The translations under genes and the position numbers were made by a program. 64,000 bases of DNA from RYN-230 sp963717125 (lineage in GTDB: Bacteria > Actinomycetota > Actinomycetes > Streptosporangiales > Streptosporangiaceae), in assembly GCA_963717125.1 (NCBI GenBank), contig CAVQVG010000020.1, positions 310,001 to 374,000 of the forward strand, in the 5' to 3' direction. Of the stretch, positions 33,074 to 41,735 are shown piece by piece; position 1 is the stretch's first letter, and every line of letters begins with the position of its first letter. The notes beneath the pieces were generated by a model. The model saw nothing but the letters and a program-made list of their open reading frames with translations, did no database searches and was not told the origin of the DNA.

Positions 33074-33169
33074 GGGCGAACCAGCCCACTACGGGCCGGG
33101 CGAACCAGCCCGATAGCGGCCGGGCGAACCAGCCCGATACAGGCCGGGCGAACCAGCCCAATAGCGGCC
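33074..33169. repeat. Four tandem 24-bp units upstream of the lacI gene
   Basis: Exactly four contiguous 24-bp units at 33074, 33098, 33122 and 33146, each GGGCGAACCAGCCC plus ACTACGGGCC, GATAGCGGCC, GATACAGGCC or AATAGCGGCC. They lie about 95 bp upstream of the LacI start and 45 bp before the rhamnose promoter. GGGC...GCCC pairs inside each unit could form small hairpins. They may be regulator sites or slippage-prone spacer DNA. Confidence 0.9.
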
Positions 33170-33213
33170 ACGAAACCTGTCGGTAACGATCCGGCCACCG
33201 GCACCGGCCGCTC

Positions 33214-33242
33214 TTGACAGGGCCGTTACTTCGCTCGACACT
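33214..33242 (+). promoter_or_regulatory. Likely promoter of the rhamnose operon
   Basis: A consensus TTGACA -35 box at 33214-33219 is followed after 17 bp by GACACT at 33237-33242, which matches the -10 consensus at most positions. It lies about 80 bp before the ATPase start in an AT-richer stretch. It is the best sigma-70-type promoter sequence in this intergenic region. Confidence 0.65.
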
Positions 33243-33255
33243 ACTGCGCATTACT

Positions 33256-33267
33256 TGAAACGTTATA
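33256..33267. promoter_or_regulatory. Candidate LacI-type operator
   Basis: TGAAACGTTATA at 33256-33267 is a near-match to the central-CG palindromes bound by many LacI-family proteins (TGAAACGTTTCA type). It sits just downstream of the proposed -10 box, where binding would block transcription of the rhamnose operon. The adjacent LacI regulator is the natural candidate. Confidence 0.5.
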
Positions 33268-33324
33268 GCAGATCTACCTCTTGCCTTGGCTCGTCCCGCC
33301 GCCGGAATGAGGAAGGACCAGGCC

Positions 33325-35079
33325 GTGACAACTGGCCGCGATGACCGCGAGGCCGGCCGCCCGCCGGACCCCGGCGCCGCCGCCCCGGCCGACCCGCGCC
33401 CGGCTGGTGCCACCCCGGCCGACCCGCGCCCGCCTGATGCCACCCCGGCCGACCCAAGCCCGCCTCATGCCACCCCCGCCGACCTGCGCCCGCCTGATGC
33501 CACCCCGGCCGACCCAAGCCCGCGGGGTGCCGCACCAGCCGGCCAGCCGGGCCCGGGGCCCGCTGCACCGGCCGGGTCCGTCCCCGCACTGGCCCTGCGC
33601 GACGCGGCCAAGTCGTTCGGAGCGGTGCGCGCGGTGATCAGCGGCACGATCGAGCTGTACGCGGGTGAGGCGCACGCGCTGGTCGGCGAGAACGGTGCGG
33701 GCAAGTCCACCATGGTGAAGATCCTGGCCGGGGTGTACCAGCCGGACTCCGGCGAGCTGCTCATCGACGGCCAGCCGGTCACCCTGCACGGCCCGGCGGG
33801 CGCGCAGCAGGCTGGCATCGCGGTCATCTACCAGGAACCGACGCTGTTCCCCGACCTGAGCGTGGCGGAGAACATCTTCATGGGCCGCCAGCCGCTGGCC
33901 GCCGGGCGGCGCATCGACCGGCGGCGGATGCAGGCCGACGCCGCGGCACTGTTCGGTCGGCTCGGGGTGCGGCTGGATCCGGGCCGGATCAGCCGCGGGC
34001 TGTCCATCGCCGACCAGCAGATCGTCGAGATCGCCAAGGCGCTGTCGCTAGACGCCCGGGTCATCGTGATGGACGAGCCGACCGCCGCACTGTCGCTGAC
34101 CGAGGTGGCCCGGCTGTTCGACGTGGTGCGAACGCTGCGCGCGGCCGGCGCGGCGGTTCTCTTCATCTCGCACCGTCTGGACGAGGTCTTCGAGATCTGC
34201 CAGCGGGTCACCGTGATGCGCGACGGCCGGCACGTGCTGACCAGTGAGCTGGCCGGCCTGACCGCGGACGACCTGGTCCGCGCCATGGTCGGCCGGGCGA
34301 TGACGGAGCGCCCCGCCGGCCAGCGCGCCGAGCCCGGGGAGCGCGTACTGCTCGTGGAACGGCTGACCCGGGAAGGGGTGTTCACCGACATCTCGTTCGA
34401 GGTCCGGGCCGGGGAGATCGTCGCTCTGGCCGGGCTGGTCGGCTCCGGCCGCAGCGAGGTGGCCCGGGCGGTATTCGGCATCGACCGCTACGACGCGGGC
34501 CGGGTGCTGATGCGCGGCCAGGCACTGCGCCGGGCCGCGCCGACCGCGGCCATGGCCGCCGGGGTGGGCTTCGTCCCCGAGGACCGCCGCCAGCAGGGCC
34601 TGGTCATGGACATGTCGGTGCAGCAGAACGTGGCCCTGGCCTCACTCGGCCGGCTGCGCAAGGGCGGCCTGGTCCGCGCCGCGGCCGAGCGGGCGTTCGC
34701 CGCCGACTGGGCCGTCCGGCTGAACCTGAAGTACGGCCGGCTGGTCGATCCGGTGTCCCGGCTGTCCGGCGGCAACCAGCAGAAGGTGGTACTGGCCAAG
34801 TGGCTGGGCCGCCAGCCCGCGCTGCTCATCGTGGACGAGCCGACCCGGGGCATCGACATCGCCACCAAGGCCGAGGTGCACCAGCTGCTCACCTCGCTGG
34901 CCGGCGAGGGCGTTGCGATCCTGATGATCTCCTCGGAGCTGCCCGAGGTACTGCACCTCGGGGACCGCATCCTGGTCATGCGCGAGGGGCGGCTGACCGC
35001 GGAGTTCGGCCACGAGGACGCCACCGAGGAGAACATCATGGCCGCCGCCACCGGCCAGCTGCAGGAGCAGGCGCCATGA
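33325..35079 (+). CDS. Rhamnose ABC transporter ATP-binding protein
   Basis: A 584-residue double-ATPase of the CUT2 sugar class (RbsA/RhaT type). The first half has Walker A GENGAGKST and Walker B VIVMDEPTAALS. The second has the usual degenerate P-loop GLVGSGRSE, signature SGGNQQKVVLAKW and LLIVDEPTRGIDIATK. The GTG at 33325 follows GGAAGGA at 7 nt. The first ~90 residues are unusual: five 10-residue Pro/Ala/Asp repeats (DPRPPDATPA type) encoded by a 30-bp tandem repeat, where homologs begin directly at the ALRDAAKSFG strand. It is first in the rhamnose operon; its stop overlaps the permease ATG. Substrate is assigned from the downstream catabolic genes. Confidence 0.9.
   Translation: MTTGRDDREAGRPPDPGAAAPADPRPAGATPADPRPPDATPADPSPPHATPADLRPPDATPADPSPRGAAPAGQPGPGPAAPAGSVPALALRDAAKSFGAVRAVISGTIELYAGEAHALVGENGAGKSTMVKILAGVYQPDSGELLIDGQPVTLHGPAGAQQAGIAVIYQEPTLFPDLSVAENIFMGRQPLAAGRRIDRRRMQADAAALFGRLGVRLDPGRISRGLSIADQQIVEIAKALSLDARVIVMDEPTAALSLTEVARLFDVVRTLRAAGAAVLFISHRLDEVFEICQRVTVMRDGRHVLTSELAGLTADDLVRAMVGRAMTERPAGQRAEPGERVLLVERLTREGVFTDISFEVRAGEIVALAGLVGSGRSEVARAVFGIDRYDAGRVLMRGQALRRAAPTAAMAAGVGFVPEDRRQQGLVMDMSVQQNVALASLGRLRKGGLVRAAAERAFAADWAVRLNLKYGRLVDPVSRLSGGNQQKVVLAKWLGRQPALLIVDEPTRGIDIATKAEVHQLLTSLAGEGVAILMISSELPEVLHLGDRILVMREGRLTAEFGHEDATEENIMAAATGQLQEQAP
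33391..33540. repeat. Five tandem 30-bp units in the ATPase gene 5' end
   Basis: Exactly five 30-bp units at 33391, 33421, 33451, 33481 and 33511, each starting GACC and ending CCGCC, CGGCC or CAGCC. They encode 10-residue Asp/Pro/Ala repeats ahead of the first nucleotide-binding domain. Sequence drift between units is small, suggesting recent or ongoing expansion. Confidence 0.9.
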
Positions 35080-36128
35080 CGTCCACCGTGACCGAGCGCG
35101 CGGGCTCCGCGGGCGCCGCCCCCGGGTCCGGCTCGCGCCGGCTGACCGAGCGGGTGTTCCGGATCCGCGAGTCCGGCATCATCGCCGTGTTCCTGGTCTT
35201 CGTGGCCATCACCACGGCCATCCATCCGGAGTTCCTGAACCAGCAGAACATCCAGTTCCTGCTGGTCAACACCGTCGTCTACGCGCTGCTCGCGCTGGGC
35301 GAGACGATGGTGGTGATCAGCCGCAACGTGGACCTGTCCATCGGCTCCGTGCTCGGCCTGTCCGCCTACGTGTCGGCCAGCCTGTTCGGGCCGCATCCCG
35401 GCATCCCGGTCCCGGTCGTCTTCCTGGTCGGCCTCGGCATCGGCCTGGCCTGCGGGATGGCCAACGGGCTGATGGTGGCGCTGGGCCGGGTGCCCAGCCT
35501 CGTCGTCACGCTGGCCACGCTGTACATCATCCGGGGCATCGACATCCTCATCGTCGGCGGGAACGAGGTGACCGCGCAGACGCTGCCGAACTCGTTCTCC
35601 AACATCCCGCGGGCCAGCGTGCTTGGCGTGCCCTACCTGGCCATCGCGGTCGCGGTGGTGATCGGCATCGGCGCCTACTACCTGCGCTCGTTCCGGGCCG
35701 GCCGCGAACTCTACGCGATCGGCTCCAACCCGGAAGCGGCCCGGCTGGCCGGCCTCCCGACCGGCCGCCGGATCTTCACCGCGTTCACGGTCAGCGGCGG
35801 CATCGCCGGCCTGGCCGGCGTGCTGTGGGCGGCGCAGTACCAGACCATCGACTCCACCGCCGGGACCGGCTACGAGCTGACCGTGATCTCCGCGGTGGTG
35901 GTCGGCGGCGTGGCCATCTTCGGTGGCAGTGGCAGTGCGGTGGGCGCGGCCGTCGGCGCGCTGCTGCTGAGCAGCATTACGTCGGCGCTGAATGTGCTGG
36001 GCATCGCGCAACTCTGGCTGGAGGCCATCTCCGGCTTTCTGCTGCTGCTGGCCATCACGCTGGACCGGGTCATCTCCCTGCGGCTGCAGGCCGCGCTGCG
36101 ACGAAGGAGTGCCGGCGTTGGAACGTGA
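35076..36128 (+). CDS. Rhamnose ABC transporter permease 1
   Basis: A 350-residue CUT2-family permease with about nine hydrophobic segments. The family stretches are LGETMVVISRNVDLSIGSVLGL, GLMVALGRVPSLVVTLATLYI, the EAA-like AIGSNPEAARLAGLPTGRR loop and VAIFGGSGSAVGAAVGALL. The ATG overlaps the ATPase stop (ATGA). It forms half of the membrane channel with the next gene product. The 40-residue hydrophilic N-terminus is cytoplasmic. Confidence 0.92.
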   Translation: MTSTVTERAGSAGAAPGSGSRRLTERVFRIRESGIIAVFLVFVAITTAIHPEFLNQQNIQFLLVNTVVYALLALGETMVVISRNVDLSIGSVLGLSAYVSASLFGPHPGIPVPVVFLVGLGIGLACGMANGLMVALGRVPSLVVTLATLYIIRGIDILIVGGNEVTAQTLPNSFSNIPRASVLGVPYLAIAVAVVIGIGAYYLRSFRAGRELYAIGSNPEAARLAGLPTGRRIFTAFTVSGGIAGLAGVLWAAQYQTIDSTAGTGYELTVISAVVVGGVAIFGGSGSAVGAAVGALLLSSITSALNVLGIAQLWLEAISGFLLLLAITLDRVISLRLQAALRRRSAGVGT

Positions 36129-37173
36129 CCTGCTCACCCGGCGGCTCGGTACCGCCGCCCGGGCCTCGCTGCGCTGGGAGGCCGGCCTGGGCCTGCTGGT
36201 CGTGGCCATCCTGATCTTTGGCGCGGCCACCTCGTCCCAGTTCCTGACCAGCACGAACTTCTTCAACACCGGCGTCACCTCGGGCGAGATCGCCATCATG
36301 GCGCTGCCCATGACCCTGATCATCATCAGCGGCGAGATCGATCTGTCGGTGGCCTCGATCCTCGGCATGTCCAGCGCGCTGCTCGGCTACCTGTGGGCCC
36401 GGCACTGGCCGATGCTGGCTATCTTCGTCATGGTGGCGCTGCTCGGCATCGTGGCCGGCCTGATCAACGGCCTGCTGGTCACGCGGGTCGGGCTGCCGTC
36501 GCTGGCCGTGACGATCGGCACCTTGGCGCTTTACCGCGGGGTGGCGCTGATCCTGCTCGGCCCGAACACCATCTCGAACTTCCCGGCCAGCTACACGAAC
36601 ATCGGCATCAACCCGCTGCCGGGCACCCAGATCCCGTACAACGTGGCCATCTTCGTCGTGCTCGCGGTGGTGTTCGGCATCGCGCTGCACTTCACCGCGA
36701 CCGGCCGGTCCATCTACGCGATGGGGGCCAGCCCCGAGGCCGCGCTGTTCGCCGGGATCCGGGTCAAGCGGGTGAAGACCATGCTGTACGTGACGTCCGG
36801 CCTGGTCTGCGCGCTGGCCGGGGTGCTGTGGACGTTCCGGCTGGCCACCGCGGTGCAGAACAACGGCCTCGGCCTCGAACTGGACGTGGTGGCCATCGTG
36901 CTGCTCGGCGGGGTGTCCATCTTCGGCGGCAAGGGGACGCTGGCCGGCGTGGTGCTGGCCGTGATCGCGTTCGCCGCGCTGCAGAACGCGCTGCTGCTGA
37001 CCAACTTCAACCAGGAGGCCACCGGCATCGTCATCGGGGCACTGCTGCTGGTCAGCGTGTTCGCCCCGAACGCCGCGGCCTTGTGGCGGCGTGGCCTGCC
37101 CCGGTGGGCTCGCGGCCGGCCCGGCCGCACCACCCCGCCCCCGTCCGCATCCCTCGGAGCTGTGCATGACTGA
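36118..37173 (+). CDS. Rhamnose ABC transporter permease 2
   Basis: A 351-residue CUT2 permease paralogous to the previous gene, with MALPMTLIIISGEIDLSVASIL, GLLVTRVGLPSLAVTIGTLALY, AMGASPEAALFAGIRVKRVK and VSIFGGKGTLAGVVLAVI. The TTG at 36118 has an AAGGAG site 8 nt upstream, whereas the GTG at 36109 would overlap that site. It overlaps the first permease gene by 11 bp. Rhamnose importers of this class commonly use two different permeases, consistent with this pair. The C-terminal tail is Arg/Pro-rich. Confidence 0.9.
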   Translation: MERDLLTRRLGTAARASLRWEAGLGLLVVAILIFGAATSSQFLTSTNFFNTGVTSGEIAIMALPMTLIIISGEIDLSVASILGMSSALLGYLWARHWPMLAIFVMVALLGIVAGLINGLLVTRVGLPSLAVTIGTLALYRGVALILLGPNTISNFPASYTNIGINPLPGTQIPYNVAIFVVLAVVFGIALHFTATGRSIYAMGASPEAALFAGIRVKRVKTMLYVTSGLVCALAGVLWTFRLATAVQNNGLGLELDVVAIVLLGGVSIFGGKGTLAGVVLAVIAFAALQNALLLTNFNQEATGIVIGALLLVSVFAPNAAALWRRGLPRWARGRPGRTTPPPSASLGAVHD

Positions 37174-37267
37174 ACTCAGCCGGGGCACACATCCCCGTCC
37201 CTAACCCAGCCCAGGTACGGCACAACAGAGCCGTTGACCGCCGACCACTGATTGAAAGGATTCAGAT

Positions 37268-38344
37268 ATGAGACGTACCGTCAGACGCGCGCTGTGGGGG
37301 CCGGTCGTGCTCCTCAGCGCCTCGGCCGTGCTCGCCGCGTGCAGTTCCTCCGGAACGCCCAATTCGTCTTCGGGGTCCTCGTCGTCCCCGGCCGCCGCGT
37401 CGGGCGCGCTGAAGAAGGGGCTCAAGGTCTTCGTGATCCCGAAGAACCTGGGCAACCCGTACTTCACGCTGGCCGACAGCGTGAAGACCGGCGGGGCGCT
37501 GGCCGCCCTGGGGACGCTGGGTGAGTCGGGCAGCGAGACCAGCGGCACCGCGGCTACCCCGTCCGCGCAGCTGCCGGCCATCCAGGCCGCGATCACCAAG
37601 GGCGCGAACGCGCTGCTCGTGTCGGCGACGGACCCGTCCGCGCTGTGCCCCACGCTGAAGTCGGCCATGGCCAAGGGCATCACCGTGGTCACCTATGACT
37701 CCGACGCCCCGACCTGCCGGGATATCTTCGTGAACCAGGCGTCGTCCCAGGCGATCGGCGCCAGCGAGGTGGACCTGCTGGCCAAGGAGATCCACGACTC
37801 TGGGGAGATCGGCATCGTGTCGGCGGCCGCCTCGGCCACGAACCAGAACACCTGGATCGGGTACATGAAGCAGGAGCTGAAGAAGTACCCGAAGGTGAAG
37901 CTGGTCTCCACCGTCTACGGCAACGACGACCCGACCACCGCGACCCAGGTGACCCAGGGCCTGCTGCAGCACTACCCGAATCTCAAGGGGATCATCTCGC
38001 CGACCACGGTGGGCATCCTGGCCGCGGCCCAGGTCCTGGACACGTCCAAGTACAAGGGCAAGGTCGCGCTGACCGGCCTGGGCACCCCGGTAGCGATGAA
38101 GAAGTACGTGGAAGACGGCACCGTGCAGAGCTTCGAGCTGTGGAACCCGGCCAACCTCGGCTACCTCGCGGCCTACGCGGCGGTGAACTTCGCCTCGAAG
38201 AAGATCACCGGAGCAGCCGGGCAGTCCCTCACCGCGGGCAAGCTCGGCACGTTCACGGTCGGCGCGGACCACACCATCCTGCTCGGCCCGCCGCTCGTGT
38301 TCACCAAGTCCAACATCAACAATTACAACTCCTGGGGCTTCTGA
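37268..38344 (+). CDS. Rhamnose ABC transporter substrate-binding lipoprotein
   Basis: A 358-residue lipoprotein. The signal peptide RRTVRRALWGPVVLLSASAV ends in a LAAC lipobox (Cys near residue 24), then a Ser/Gly-rich linker. The type I sugar-binding fold follows, with KVFVIPKNLGNPYFT, ITKGANALLVSATDPSAL, VVTYDSDAP, DIFVNQASSQAIG and ALTGLGTPVAMKKYVEDGTV. It captures L-rhamnose at the outer membrane face for the two permeases. A GAAAGGA site precedes the ATG. A 94-bp gap separates it from the permease; the rest of the operon follows. Confidence 0.92.
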   Translation: MRRTVRRALWGPVVLLSASAVLAACSSSGTPNSSSGSSSSPAAASGALKKGLKVFVIPKNLGNPYFTLADSVKTGGALAALGTLGESGSETSGTAATPSAQLPAIQAAITKGANALLVSATDPSALCPTLKSAMAKGITVVTYDSDAPTCRDIFVNQASSQAIGASEVDLLAKEIHDSGEIGIVSAAASATNQNTWIGYMKQELKKYPKVKLVSTVYGNDDPTTATQVTQGLLQHYPNLKGIISPTTVGILAAAQVLDTSKYKGKVALTGLGTPVAMKKYVEDGTVQSFELWNPANLGYLAAYAAVNFASKKITGAAGQSLTAGKLGTFTVGADHTILLGPPLVFTKSNINNYNSWGF

Positions 38345-38426
38345 CCTGAGCTGGGCCCGGGGGCCAGCCGGTCCCCGGGCCCAGCCCGACGGCCACGCCA
38401 CAGCCGCTGCCTGGAGATGACGAGAG

Positions 38427-39593
38427 ATGCCCGACCTGACCGCCGTGAAGACCGCCCTCCGGGCGCAGCGGATCGAATTGCCGTCCTGGGCGTTCGGCAA
38501 CACCGGGACCCGGTTCAAGGTGTTCGCCCAGCCCGGGGTGCCGCGCACGGTCCAGGAGAAGATCGACGACGCGGCGCAGGTGCACAAGTTCACCGGCGTG
38601 GCGCCCACCGTGGCGGTGCACATCCCGTGGGACAGGGTGGCTGACTACGCCGAACTGGCCGGCTACGCCCTGGACCAGGGCGTAGCCGTCGGCACGGTCA
38701 ACGCGAACGTGTTCCAGGACGACGACTACAAGCTGGGCAGCGTGTGCCACCCGGACCCGCGGGTCCGCCGCAAGGCCCTGGCGCACGTGCTGGAGTGCGT
38801 GGACATCATGGACGCCACCGGCTCGCGGGACCTCAAGCTGTGGTTCGCCGACGGCACCAACTACCCGGGCCAGGACTCCATCGCGGCCCGCCAGGAGCGG
38901 CTGGCCGAGGCGCTCGGCGCCGCCTACCAGCGGCTGTCCGCCAGCCAGCGGCTGATCCTGGAGTACAAGCTGTTCGAGCCGGCCTTCTACACCACCGACG
39001 TGCCCGACTGGGGCACCGCCTACCTGCACTGCGTGCGGCTCGGCGAGCGGGCCCAGGTGTGCGTCGACACCGGGCACCACGCCCCCGGCACCAACATCGA
39101 GTTCATCGTGGCCATGCTGCTGCGGGCCGGAAAGCTCGGCGCGTTCGACTTCAACTCCCGGTTCTACGCCGACGACGACCTGATGGTCGGCGCGGCCGAC
39201 CCGTTCCAGCTGTTCCGCATCCTGTTCGAGGTGGCCGCGGCCGGCGGGTTCGAGGCCGCGGCGGGCATCTCGTTCATGCTGGACCAGTGCCACAACATCG
39301 AGCCCAAGATCCCGGCCCAGATCCGCTCGGTCATGAACGTCCAGGAAGCCACGGCCAAGGTGCTGCTGGTGGACACCGGCGCGCTGGCCGCCGCGCAGCA
39401 GGCCGGTGACGTGCTCGGCGCGAACGCCGCGCTGATGGACGCCTACAACACCGACGTCCGCCCGCTGCTCGCCGAGCTGCGCGTGGACCTCGGCCTGGAC
39501 CCGGACCCGATGGCCGCCTACCAGCGCTCCGGGTACGCCGAGAAGATCGTCGCGGACCGGGTCGGCGGCACCCCGGCCAGCTGGGGCAGTTAA
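38427..39593 (+). CDS. rhaI: L-rhamnose isomerase
   Basis: A 388-residue TIM-barrel sugar isomerase of the RhaI type, distinct from E. coli RhaA. Metal-site stretches are visible: LWFADGTNYPG, LEYKLFEPAFYTTDVPDW, VCVDTGHHAPGTNIEF, GAFDFNSRFYADDDLMVGAADP. It converts L-rhamnose to L-rhamnulose using Mn or Co. The position between the importer and the aldolase/dehydrogenase supports the role. It ends 6 bp before a 46-bp perfect palindrome. Confidence 0.93.
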   Translation: MPDLTAVKTALRAQRIELPSWAFGNTGTRFKVFAQPGVPRTVQEKIDDAAQVHKFTGVAPTVAVHIPWDRVADYAELAGYALDQGVAVGTVNANVFQDDDYKLGSVCHPDPRVRRKALAHVLECVDIMDATGSRDLKLWFADGTNYPGQDSIAARQERLAEALGAAYQRLSASQRLILEYKLFEPAFYTTDVPDWGTAYLHCVRLGERAQVCVDTGHHAPGTNIEFIVAMLLRAGKLGAFDFNSRFYADDDLMVGAADPFQLFRILFEVAAAGGFEAAAGISFMLDQCHNIEPKIPAQIRSVMNVQEATAKVLLVDTGALAAAQQAGDVLGANAALMDAYNTDVRPLLAELRVDLGLDPDPMAAYQRSGYAEKIVADRVGGTPASWGS

Positions 39594-39599
39594 TTCATC

Positions 39600-39645
39600 A
39601 GCGCGGTGCATTGTGCCCCACCGGTGGGGCACAATGCACCGCGCT
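39600..39645. terminator. 46-bp perfect palindrome between rhaI and the aldolase gene
   Basis: Two perfectly complementary 23-base arms with no spacer (left arm starts AGCGCGGTGCATTGTGCC). As RNA it would form a very stable hairpin. There is no downstream T-run, and an AGGAGGG site for the next gene starts 9 bp later. It could be a partial terminator, an mRNA-processing or stabilising hairpin that sets different levels for rhaI and the downstream genes, or a protein-binding palindrome. Confidence 0.7.
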
Positions 39646-39663
39646 AAGCCATTAGGAGGGACG

Positions 39664-41721
39664 ATGGCCGCGCAGCCGAGCGAGGTGACCGAGCTGCTGG
39701 CGCGCAGCAACCGGCTCGGGTCGGACCCGCGGAATACCAACTACGCCGGCGGCAACGCCTCGGCCAAGGGCCAGGCCACCGACCCGGTGACCGGTGCCCC
39801 GGTGGACCTGCTGTGGGTCAAGGGCTCCGGCGGCGACCTGGGCACGCTCACCGCGGCCGGGCTGGCCGTGCTGCGGCTGGACCGGCTGCGCGCGCTGACC
39901 GGGGTGTACCCGGGGGTGGACCGCGAGGACGAGATGGTGGCCGCGTTCGACTATTGCCTGCACGGCCAAGGCGGGGCCGCCCCGTCCATCGACACCGCCA
40001 TGCACGGCCTGGTGGACACGCCCCACGTGGACCACCTGCACCCGGACGCCGGAATCGCGCTGGCCACCGCGGCCGACGGCGCGGCGCTGACCCGGGCCTG
40101 CTTCGGCGACCGGGTGCGCTGGGTGCCGTGGCGGCGGCCCGGCTTCCAGCTCGGCCTGGACATCGCCGCGGTGGCCCGGGACAACCCGCAGGCCATCGGG
40201 GTCATCCTCGGCGGGCACGGCATCACCGCGTGGGGCGCGACCAGCGACGAGTGCGAGGCGCGCTCGCTGGAGATCATCGCGACCGCGCAGGGCTACCTGG
40301 ACTCCCATGGTGCGGCCGAGCCGTTCGGCCCGCCCCTCCCCGGCTACCAACCCCTTTTCGATGCCGAACGCCAGTCCCGGGCGGCTGTCCTCGCGCCGGT
40401 GCTCCGTGGTCTGGCCAGCACCGACCGGGCGCAGGTCGGCCACTTCACCGATAGCCCCGAGGTGCTGGACTTCCTGGCCCGGGGCAAGCACCCGGCGCTG
40501 GCCGCGCTCGGCACGTCGTGCCCGGACCACTTCCTGCGTACCAAGGTCCGGCCGATGCTGCTCGACCTGGCGCCGTCCGCCCCGCTCGATCGGGTGCTCG
40601 GCCGGCTGCGCGAGCTGCACGCCGCCTACCGGGACGACTACCGGGCCTACTACGAGCGGCACGCGGAACCGGACTCGCCGCCGATGCGCGGCGCCGACCC
40701 GGCCATCGTGCTGGTGCCCGGGGTGGGCATGTTCAGCTTCGGCGCGGACAAGCAGACCGCCCGGGTGGCGGGCGAGTTCTACGTCAACGCGATCAACGTG
40801 ATGCGCGGCGCCGAGTCGGTGTCGACCTACTCCCCCATCCCGGAGCGGGAGAAGTTCCGCATCGAGTACTGGGCGCTGGAGGAAGCCAAGCTGCGGCGGC
40901 GGCCCAAGCCGAAGCCGCTGGCCACCCGGGTGGCGCTGGTCACCGGGGGCGGCTCCGGCATCGGCCGGGCCACCGCGGAGCGGCTGGCCGCCGAGGGCGC
41001 CTGCGTGGTGGTGGCGGACAAGGACGCGGCGGCCGCGCAGAAGGTGGCCGACTCCCTCGGCGCTGGTCATCTTCAGCCTGCCGATGTGGCCATCGCGGTC
41101 ACCTCGGACGTGACGGACGAGACCAGCGTGGCACTGGCGTTCAGCCAGGGGGCGGTCGCTTTTGGCGGGGTGGACCTGGTGGTCAGCAACGCTGGCCTGT
41201 CCATCTCCAAGGCGCTGCTGGATACCACGCTGGCCGACTGGGACCTGCAGCACGATGTGATGGCCCGCGGGTCCTTCCTGGTCGCCCGGGAAGCGGCCCG
41301 CCTCATGCGGGCGCAGGGCATGGGCGGCGACATTATCTACATATGCAGCAAGAACGCGGTGTTCGCCGGGCCGAACAACGTGGCCTACGGGGCGGCCAAG
41401 GCCGACCAGGCGCACCAGGTCCGGCTGCTGGCCGCGGAGCTCGGCGAGCACGGCATCCGGGTGAACGGGATCAACCCAGACGGCGTGGTCCGCGGCTCCG
41501 GCATCTTTGCCAGCGGGTGGGGCGCGCAACGGGCCGCGGTGTACGGCGTGCCGGAGGAGGAGCTGGGGGCGTTCTACGCGCAGCGGACGCTGCTGAAGCA
41601 GGAGGTGCTGCCGGAGCACGTGGCCGCCGCGGTGATCGCGCTGACCGCCGGGGACCTTACCCGCACCACCGGGCTGCTTATCCCGGTGGACGCGGGCGTG
41701 GCCGCCGCGTTCCTGCGCTGA
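39664..41721 (+). CDS. rhaEW: Bifunctional rhamnulose-1-phosphate aldolase / L-lactaldehyde dehydrogenase
   Basis: A 685-residue fusion. The N-terminal class II aldolase domain (about 1-400) has GGNASAKG, VDTPHVDHLHPDAGIALA (zinc His) and GVILGGHGITAWG. The C-terminal SDR domain (about 425-685) has ALVTGGGSGIGRATAE, VVSNAGLSI, ICSKNAVFAGPNN and YGAAKADQ (YxxxK). The aldolase splits L-rhamnulose-1-phosphate into DHAP and L-lactaldehyde; the second domain oxidises or reduces the aldehyde. The arrangement matches RhaEW-type enzymes known in Bacillus and Chloroflexi relatives. The ATG has AGGAGGG 4 nt upstream. If the product is L-lactate, the nearby LutABC completes the route to pyruvate. Confidence 0.93.
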   Translation: MAAQPSEVTELLARSNRLGSDPRNTNYAGGNASAKGQATDPVTGAPVDLLWVKGSGGDLGTLTAAGLAVLRLDRLRALTGVYPGVDREDEMVAAFDYCLHGQGGAAPSIDTAMHGLVDTPHVDHLHPDAGIALATAADGAALTRACFGDRVRWVPWRRPGFQLGLDIAAVARDNPQAIGVILGGHGITAWGATSDECEARSLEIIATAQGYLDSHGAAEPFGPPLPGYQPLFDAERQSRAAVLAPVLRGLASTDRAQVGHFTDSPEVLDFLARGKHPALAALGTSCPDHFLRTKVRPMLLDLAPSAPLDRVLGRLRELHAAYRDDYRAYYERHAEPDSPPMRGADPAIVLVPGVGMFSFGADKQTARVAGEFYVNAINVMRGAESVSTYSPIPEREKFRIEYWALEEAKLRRRPKPKPLATRVALVTGGGSGIGRATAERLAAEGACVVVADKDAAAAQKVADSLGAGHLQPADVAIAVTSDVTDETSVALAFSQGAVAFGGVDLVVSNAGLSISKALLDTTLADWDLQHDVMARGSFLVAREAARLMRAQGMGGDIIYICSKNAVFAGPNNVAYGAAKADQAHQVRLLAAELGEHGIRVNGINPDGVVRGSGIFASGWGAQRAAVYGVPEEELGAFYAQRTLLKQEVLPEHVAAAVIALTAGDLTRTTGLLIPVDAGVAAAFLR

Positions 41722-41735
41722 CGCCGGGGACAACC

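Noticed and set aside
31843..33540. CRISPR-like arrays
   Set aside because: The repeats are contiguous without unique spacers and two of the three sets are in-frame coding repeats; no cas gene is present.
34488..36368. 626-residue open frame opposite the rhamnose transporter genes
   Set aside because: Spans parts of two genes on the other strand and has shadow composition.
39652..41733. 693-residue open frame opposite the aldolase/dehydrogenase gene
   Set aside because: Antisense shadow with no recognisable motif; the plus-strand gene has clear catalytic motifs and a ribosome site.
40518..41735. Upstream extension of the rhamnulokinase frame
   Set aside because: The extra ~400 codons are an out-of-phase reading of the aldolase gene; the kinase motif begins right after the GTG at 41736.
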